Position numbers and translations under genes: made by a program. This document shows positions 15,430-19,237 of a DNA stretch of 19,237 nt, piece by piece. Position 1 is the first letter of the stretch, and each line of letters starts with the position of its first letter. The DNA lies in NCBI GenBank assembly GCA_047635255.1, contig JBLIIR010000021.1, forward strand, positions 1-19,237, written 5' to 3'. Origin of the DNA: Porticoccus sp047635255. GTDB taxonomy: Bacteria > Pseudomonadota > Gammaproteobacteria > Pseudomonadales > Porticoccaceae. The notes beneath the pieces were generated by a model, which saw only the letters and a list, made by a program, of their open reading frames with translations, made no database searches and was not told the DNA's origin.

Positions 15430-16041
15430 TTAATTGATCGCCATATCTTCAGTTTTTTGGTAATGATCTAGCAGGCTATTTAGGTACCTTTGAACTTGCT
15501 CACGCGTTAGCTCGTCACCAGTATTTGTGCTCTGTAAGGTAACTTTACTAGGAAAATCATGAAGATTTTTTGAAGTGCTTGAAGTGCTTACAGTTCGAGC
15601 AGATATGGGCGGAATACCAAATTCAGTTGCTGTGCGTAGATTCGAAGTTGCAAGATTGAGCTGAATGTTATCTTTGGCTGCAAATGATTGAGGGGTAATA
15701 GCTGAATGGTTGTCTTGCTGAACGCTTATCAGTACAGCGGCAGCTACAGATGCAGCTACAGCAAAACGCCCTAACGGCTTGATAAAATGATTAACTAATG
15801 CGGCGGGTCTGTAGGATTTTTCTGATGCTATAGCAGCGTTAATTGCAACAGAAAAATCTATAACTTGTGATGACAGTTCTTGATGCATTATAGCAGCAGA
15901 TATCTGGTGGCGGCGCCAAGAATCACGCAAGGTGTCATCAGCAGGAATTATCTTGAGAAGTCTACGCACCTCAAGTGCACTTGCCTCACCATCCATCAAA
16001 GCCGAAAGAGCTTCTTTTATTTCGATATTGTTGGTGCTCAT
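15430..16041 (-). CDS. rseA: Anti-sigma-E factor RseA/MucA
   Basis: A single-pass inner-membrane protein that holds sigma-E inactive and is destroyed by regulated proteolysis (DegS, then RseP) during envelope stress. It has 203 residues. The N-terminal sigma-binding domain has LSALMDGEAS (12-21) and the MucA-like LRDSWRRHQISAAIMHQE (38-55). One membrane helix lies at about 88-108 (PLGRFAVAASVAAAVLIS). The rest is a periplasmic domain without clear similarity, ending with a helix-like VQRYLNSLLDHYQ. GAGGA lies 10-12 bases before the ATG. It follows rpoE after 80 bp, a gap that contains a hairpin and a possible sigma-E promoter. The usual partner rseB/mucB, which protects the periplasmic domain, is not downstream. 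Confidence 0.9.
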   Translation of the reverse strand: MSTNNIEIKEALSALMDGEASALEVRRLLKIIPADDTLRDSWRRHQISAAIMHQELSSQVIDFSVAINAAIASEKSYRPAALVNHFIKPLGRFAVAASVAAAVLISVQQDNHSAITPQSFAAKDNIQLNLATSNLRTATEFGIPPISARTVSTSSTSKNLHDFPSKVTLQSTNTGDELTREQVQRYLNSLLDHYQKTEDMAIN

Positions 16042-16080
16042 GCGTATAGTTTCCTCATCAATTTTCCAGTCAATTCAATA

Positions 16081-16114
16081 CTTATGACCCACATGAAATG
16101 GAAAGGTTCCATTT
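16081..16114 (-). promoter_or_regulatory. Hairpin and sigma-E-like promoter motif between rpoE and rseA
   Basis: On the minus strand, GGAACCT (16104-16110) and TCATAAG (16081-16087) are 16 bp apart. This resembles the extracytoplasmic sigma pattern GGAACTT-N16-TCAAA/TCTGA in its -35 half but only partly in its -10 half. The -35 overlaps an 8-bp inverted repeat, AAATGGAA/TTCCATTT with a 3-nt loop (16096-16114). A promoter here would let sigma-E raise its own anti-sigma factor. The hairpin alone could also attenuate rpoE read-through. Confidence 0.3.
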
Positions 16115-16121
16115 TAATAAA

Positions 16122-16706
16122 TTAATTTTCTAGTTCTTTGATTTTTTCTTCCAGCGATTCTCGAGCTCGGAATATTCTTGATCTCACTGTGCCTACAGGG
16201 CAGTCCATTATATCTGCAATTTCCTCGTAACTAAGATCTTCAAATTCACGAAGCATTAAAGCAGTACGAAGATCTTCAGGTAGGTTTTCTATTGCGGCGT
16301 TAATAACAGATTGCAGCTCATCCCTGTAAAGAATATTTTCAGGTGAATCAACATTATGGAGTTGCTTGTTTTCTTCGGAGTAGTCAGAACCATCAACGTT
16401 AATATCAAATGCTGGAGGGCGTCTGCTGCGTGCAATTAGATAATTCTTGGCAGTATTGACTGCAATACGGTATAGCCATGTATAAAAAGCACTTTCCCCA
16501 CGAAAACCCTCTAGTGCTCGATAGGCCTTTATAAAAGTTTCTTGCATCACATCATTAACTTCATCAATATCTTTTACGTATCTAGAAATAATTGCATGAA
16601 CTTTGTATTGATGTTTTATTACCAGCAGGTCAAAGGCTCCCTTGTCCCCTTTTTGAACTCGAGCTACTAACTGCTTGTCAGTGACTTTTGCCTGGTCGTC
16701 TTTCAT
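16122..16706 (-). CDS. rpoE: Extracytoplasmic-stress RNA polymerase sigma factor RpoE (AlgU)
   Basis: A group 4 (ECF) sigma factor controlling the envelope-stress regulon. It has 194 residues (E. coli 191). Region 2 runs through DEVNDVMQETFIKAYRAL (48-65) and FYTWLYRIAVNTAKNYL (74-90). Region 4 is the helix-turn-helix at 144-187, including LSYEEIADIMDCPVGTVRSRIFRAR. The linker residues 95-130 are typical of RpoE/AlgU. The gene is divergent from nadB across 155 bp and is followed by its anti-sigma gene, the conserved nadB/algU-mucA layout. I see no sigma-E consensus (GGAACTT) upstream of it, so direct autoregulation is not supported by what I can read. Confidence 0.97.
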   Translation of the reverse strand: MKDDQAKVTDKQLVARVQKGDKGAFDLLVIKHQYKVHAIISRYVKDIDEVNDVMQETFIKAYRALEGFRGESAFYTWLYRIAVNTAKNYLIARSRRPPAFDINVDGSDYSEENKQLHNVDSPENILYRDELQSVINAAIENLPEDLRTALMLREFEDLSYEEIADIMDCPVGTVRSRIFRARESLEEKIKELEN

Positions 16707-16779
16707 TGGAATTTCACTTTTTAGCTGTTAATTTTTACCGATATTTCAAGCAGCAAGGCTACTGACTTATTTAGAGTTT

Positions 16780-16826
16780 TTGACATAAAATAGCAGAGAA
16801 ATTTCTTATCGACTACTATGATAGTA
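16780..16826 (+). promoter_or_regulatory. Probable nadB promoter with an operator-like palindrome at the start site
   Basis: An exact TTGACA -35 (16780-16785) is followed after 18 bp by TCTTAT (16804-16809), a 4/6 match to the -10 consensus. Transcription would start near 16816, about 46 bp before nadB. The palindrome TACTAT-G-ATAGTA (16814-16826) lies over that start, as a repressor site would. It does not match NadR or NrtR sites that I know. Confidence 0.4.
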
Positions 16827-16861
16827 TCACTAGTTGTTAGTTTTATGACATAAGAGAAAAA

Positions 16862-18481
16862 ATGAATACCACTTGCACTCAGGAAATTCTAATAATAGGT
16901 AGCGGCGCCGCAGGAATGACTGTAGCCCTTGAACTTGCGGTTAAGCATAAGGTCGGTATTCTGAGTAAAAGTGCTATCGAGTCTGGTGCCACCTGGTGGG
17001 CCCAAGGAGGTATTGCTGGGGTATTTGATCATCAGGATTCCACAGAGTCACACTACCAAGATACACTAGAGGCAGGTGCTGGACTTTGCCATGAAGAGGC
17101 TGTGAGATACACCGTTGAAAGCGGCCCCGATGCCATCCGCTGGCTGATCGAGCAAGGCGTAAAATTCACTCAAAGTGAAGACAAAAAATACCATTTAACC
17201 AAAGAAGCCGGCCATAGTCATCGTCGTATTCTTCATGCTGCAGATTCCACAGGAAAAGAAGTGTCCACCTCGTTAGCGGACAGAGTTAAAAGCAATCCTA
17301 ATATCCGGTTATATGAAAACCACATTGTTGTGGATTTGATCACTCAGGTTGACAAAAAATCTAGTCGGGTTCGCTGTACTGGAGCCTATGTGCTGGATAC
17401 ACAAAAAGATTGCGTGATGGCCTTTCAGGCTAAATCTGTTGTATTAGCAACAGGCGGTGCCAGCAAGGCATACCTCTACACCAGCAATCCTGATGGAGCA
17501 ACTGGAGATGGAATTGCCCTCGCTTGGAGATCGGGGTGCAGGGTTGCAAATCTTGAGTTTAATCAATTTCACCCCACATGCCTTTACCACCCAAACGCAA
17601 AATCTTTTTTACTGACAGAGGCTCTTCGCGGAGAAGGAGCTTATCTTAGACTGCCTAATGGAGAGCGGTTTATGTCAAAATTTCACCCCAAGGAGGAGTT
17701 AGCGCCAAGAGATGTGGTTGCTAGAGCAATGGATTATGAGATCAAAAGACTAGGCTGCGAATGCCTTTATCTAGATATTACACACAAGCCTGCTAGTTTT
17801 ATCGACCAATATTTTCCTTCAGTTAAAGCATATTGCCTTTCCTTCGGAATTGACATTAGCAAAGATCTTATTCCTGTTGTGCCCGCCGCTCACTATACAT
17901 GTGGGGGTATTATGGTTAATAACCTGAGTCAGACGGATCTTTGGAATCTTTATGCTGTTGGTGAGGCGGCATTTACTGGCCTTCATGGTGCGAATAGAAT
18001 GGCCAGTAATTCTCTTTTGGAATGTATTGTCTATGGGCGAGCAGCTGCGAAAGCCATAAGTGAGTCGATTTCCAGCATCCCAGAATTTGATATTGCTAAT
18101 CCTTGGGATGAAAGCAGGGTTACCTACTCTGATGAAGATGTAATTATTTCCCATAATTGGAATGAGTTGCGACGCTTTATGTGGGATTATGTTGGCATTG
18201 TTAGATCACAAAAAAGGCTAGAGAGAGCCGAGCACAGAGTAAAATTACTTCAAAAAGAAATTCAAGAATATTATAGCAACTATAAAATTGGCAAGAATTT
18301 AATAGAGCTTCGTAATCTCGTGCTTGTGTCTGAGTTGATCATTAGGTGTGCCAAGCAACGCAAGGAAAGTAGAGGCCTTCACTATACTTTGGATTATCCG
18401 GAATTGTCCTCCATTGCAAAGGATACCATTATGGTCCCTATTAATTTTGCTGCTCAGAATATTGTAGTTAACAAAAAATAA
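16862..18481 (+). CDS. nadB: L-aspartate oxidase
   Basis: A cytoplasmic FAD enzyme that oxidises L-aspartate to iminoaspartate, the first step of de novo NAD synthesis (NadA follows). It has 539 residues (E. coli 540). The dinucleotide-binding motif GSGAAG is at 13-18. SGATWWAQGGIAGVF (41-55) is the FAD-proximal block. Further on are FHPTCLYHP, TEALRGEGAYLR, APRDVVARAMD (catalytic arginine) and EAAFTGLHGANRMASNSLLE, all shared with the succinate dehydrogenase/fumarate reductase flavoprotein family. The WWAQGG sequence and the C-terminal helical domain favour NadB over SdhA/FrdA. Gene context (nadB divergent from rpoE) agrees. AAGAGAA precedes the ATG as a weak ribosome binding site. Confidence 0.97.
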   Translation: MNTTCTQEILIIGSGAAGMTVALELAVKHKVGILSKSAIESGATWWAQGGIAGVFDHQDSTESHYQDTLEAGAGLCHEEAVRYTVESGPDAIRWLIEQGVKFTQSEDKKYHLTKEAGHSHRRILHAADSTGKEVSTSLADRVKSNPNIRLYENHIVVDLITQVDKKSSRVRCTGAYVLDTQKDCVMAFQAKSVVLATGGASKAYLYTSNPDGATGDGIALAWRSGCRVANLEFNQFHPTCLYHPNAKSFLLTEALRGEGAYLRLPNGERFMSKFHPKEELAPRDVVARAMDYEIKRLGCECLYLDITHKPASFIDQYFPSVKAYCLSFGIDISKDLIPVVPAAHYTCGGIMVNNLSQTDLWNLYAVGEAAFTGLHGANRMASNSLLECIVYGRAAAKAISESISSIPEFDIANPWDESRVTYSDEDVIISHNWNELRRFMWDYVGIVRSQKRLERAEHRVKLLQKEIQEYYSNYKIGKNLIELRNLVLVSELIIRCAKQRKESRGLHYTLDYPELSSIAKDTIMVPINFAAQNIVVNKK

Positions 18482-18488
18482 AACGCTA

Positions 18489-18522
18489 CCATTAACTAGG
18501 CTATGTCTGGACGAGTTAATGG
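18489..18522 (-). terminator. Possible sdhE terminator in the nadB-sdhE convergent junction
   Basis: A perfect 9-bp inverted repeat, CCATTAACT/AGTTAATGG, with a 16-nt loop spans the sdhE stop codon. On the minus strand it is followed by TAGCGTTTTATTTTTTG, a T-rich run a few bases late. The stem is AT-rich, so efficiency is uncertain. No separate terminator for nadB is visible in the 14-bp gap. Confidence 0.4.
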
Positions 18523-18753
18523 CCTTGTATCCCTTATTATACCAATAATTTTCTGCAAGTCCGGATCATCTGAAACTTTACTTTTAAGGAGCCAGCTCCA
18601 TAAATCCTGGTCTTCACACTCAAGAAGCCTCCAGTATCTTTTTTGATCATCCAAACCAAGGGTAGGGTAAATTTTTTCAAGAAAGGGTAAAAGCATTAAG
18701 TCTAATTCAAGCATGCCTCGTCGACTTGCCCAAGAAAGTCTGTTTATATTCAT
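18496..18753 (-). CDS. sdhE: FAD assembly factor SdhE (YgfY/Sdh5 family)
   Basis: A small cytoplasmic protein that promotes covalent attachment of FAD to succinate dehydrogenase SdhA (and fumarate reductase). It has 85 residues, the usual family length. It has the RRGMLELD motif (11-18), containing the conserved RGxxE used for SdhA interaction, and then the helical YWRLLECEDQDLWSWLL (40-56). AAGGG lies about ten bases before the ATG. It converges with nadB and is divergent from ygfZ, as in Pseudomonas and E. coli relatives. Confidence 0.95.
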   Translation of the reverse strand: MNINRLSWASRRGMLELDLMLLPFLEKIYPTLGLDDQKRYWRLLECEDQDLWSWLLKSKVSDDPDLQKIIGIIRDTRPLTRPDIA

Positions 18754-18854
18754 CTGAAACTGCCCTTTTGTCTTAAGGTAACGGACATGGATTATAGTGG
18801 AACTAGTTAAGTTTACCCACTAAGATATGTCCCTCTATTTTTTTTTGGATTTAT

Positions 18855-19237
18855 ATGAATAATTGGCATGCTTTTTTGCAGCTGCAAGCCCCATCTTTTC
18901 TAGACGGCCATAGCATATCATTCGATGAAGCTTCTTTTGATTATGCTGCCGACCCGGAGGAATACTCATATTTTTCACCATTGGTGCACTTGGGTGCCAT
19001 TTTAGTTGAAGGAGGGGACGCTAAGAAGTTTCTTCAGGGGCAAGTAACTTGTGATTTGAACGAGTTGTCCCAAGATAATAGTATTTGTGGTGCCCGCTGC
19101 AACCCTAAAGGGCGCGCTCTTGTGAATTTTCAACTTCATGAGATTGACGACCAAAAATTATTGATGGTTCTGCATCACTCACTTGTCATTTCCGTGAAAG
19201 ATGAGCTTTCCAAATATGCCGCTTTCTTTAAAGTTCA
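18855..19237 (+). CDS. ygfZ: tRNA-modifying protein YgfZ (folate-binding), N-terminal part cut by window edge
   Basis: YgfZ is a folate-binding GcvT-like protein that helps MiaB and other iron-sulfur enzymes mature or recover. The ATG at 18855 gives 127 codons before the window ends. The conserved GGDAKKFLQGQVTCDL and GARCNPKGRALVNFQL stretches match YgfZ/GcvT-like proteins. The KGCYTGQE signature with the functional cysteine would lie beyond the window. GGA precedes the ATG by five bases. A run of nine T residues (18838-18846) lies just upstream. Divergence from sdhE is the usual context. Confidence 0.92.
   Translation, partial: MNNWHAFLQLQAPSFLDGHSISFDEASFDYAADPEEYSYFSPLVHLGAILVEGGDAKKFLQGQVTCDLNELSQDNSICGARCNPKGRALVNFQLHEIDDQKLLMVLHHSLVISVKDELSKYAAFFKV

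Noticed and set aside
15283..15471. Plus-strand 62-codon frame across the rseA-rseC gap
   Set aside because: It is antisense to the ends of rseA and rseC and driven by the AT-rich inverted repeat. It has no ribosome binding site and no recognisable features.
16707..16861. Sigma-E autoregulatory promoter upstream of rpoE
   Set aside because: I found no GGAAC core on the minus strand in this gap.
18799..18826. GGAACT upstream of ygfZ as a sigma-E promoter
   Set aside because: No TCAAA or TCTGA-like -10 lies 15-19 bp downstream.

Overview
This is a stretch of bacterial chromosome, almost certainly from a gammaproteobacterium. The best evidence is gene order: sdhE and ygfZ beside nadB, then rpoE-rseA-rseC, then lepA-lepB-rnc-era-recO-acpS. 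This is the order seen in Pseudomonas (algU-mucA-...-mucC) and, in part, in Escherichia coli. The anti-sigma protein resembles MucA, and the tryptophanyl-tRNA synthetase begins like the Pseudomonas type. By eye the DNA is moderately AT-rich, roughly 40% GC. Coding density is very high, with many 1-8 bp gene overlaps and no gene-free stretch over 300 bp. I see no rRNA, tRNA, insertion sequence, prophage or CRISPR array.

Layout. On the left, the 3' end of a pyrE-like gene and bioA run rightward and meet trpS. From trpS to rpoE (1632-16706), every confident gene is on the minus strand. Read in transcription order, the units appear to be: rpoE-rseA-(hairpin)-rseC (envelope-stress sigma factor, its anti-sigma factor and an accessory membrane protein); lepA-lepB-rnc-era-recO-acpS (translation, secretion, RNA processing, ribosome assembly, repair and lipid carrier activation); cysM-mazG (cysteine synthesis, nucleotide clean-up); adk with a strong intrinsic terminator; hemH-tsaB-uppP (heme, tRNA t6A, undecaprenyl phosphate recycling); then apeB and trpS. 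On the right, nadB runs rightward from a promoter shared back-to-back with rpoE. It converges on sdhE, and sdhE is divergent from the truncated ygfZ.

The window is mainly conserved housekeeping genes, and I found no convincing new defence or mobile system. The points worth a second look are these: a ferrochelatase with an inserted four-cysteine segment that suggests an internal [2Fe-2S] cluster; a sigma-E locus lacking rseB and mucD, with a perfect 14-bp inverted repeat at the rseA-rseC junction; a hairpin and sigma-E-like promoter motif between rpoE and rseA; loss of pdxJ from between recO and acpS; direct fusion of the cysM and mazG neighbourhoods by an 8-bp overlap; and a small antisense ORF with a good ribosome binding site upstream of lepA.
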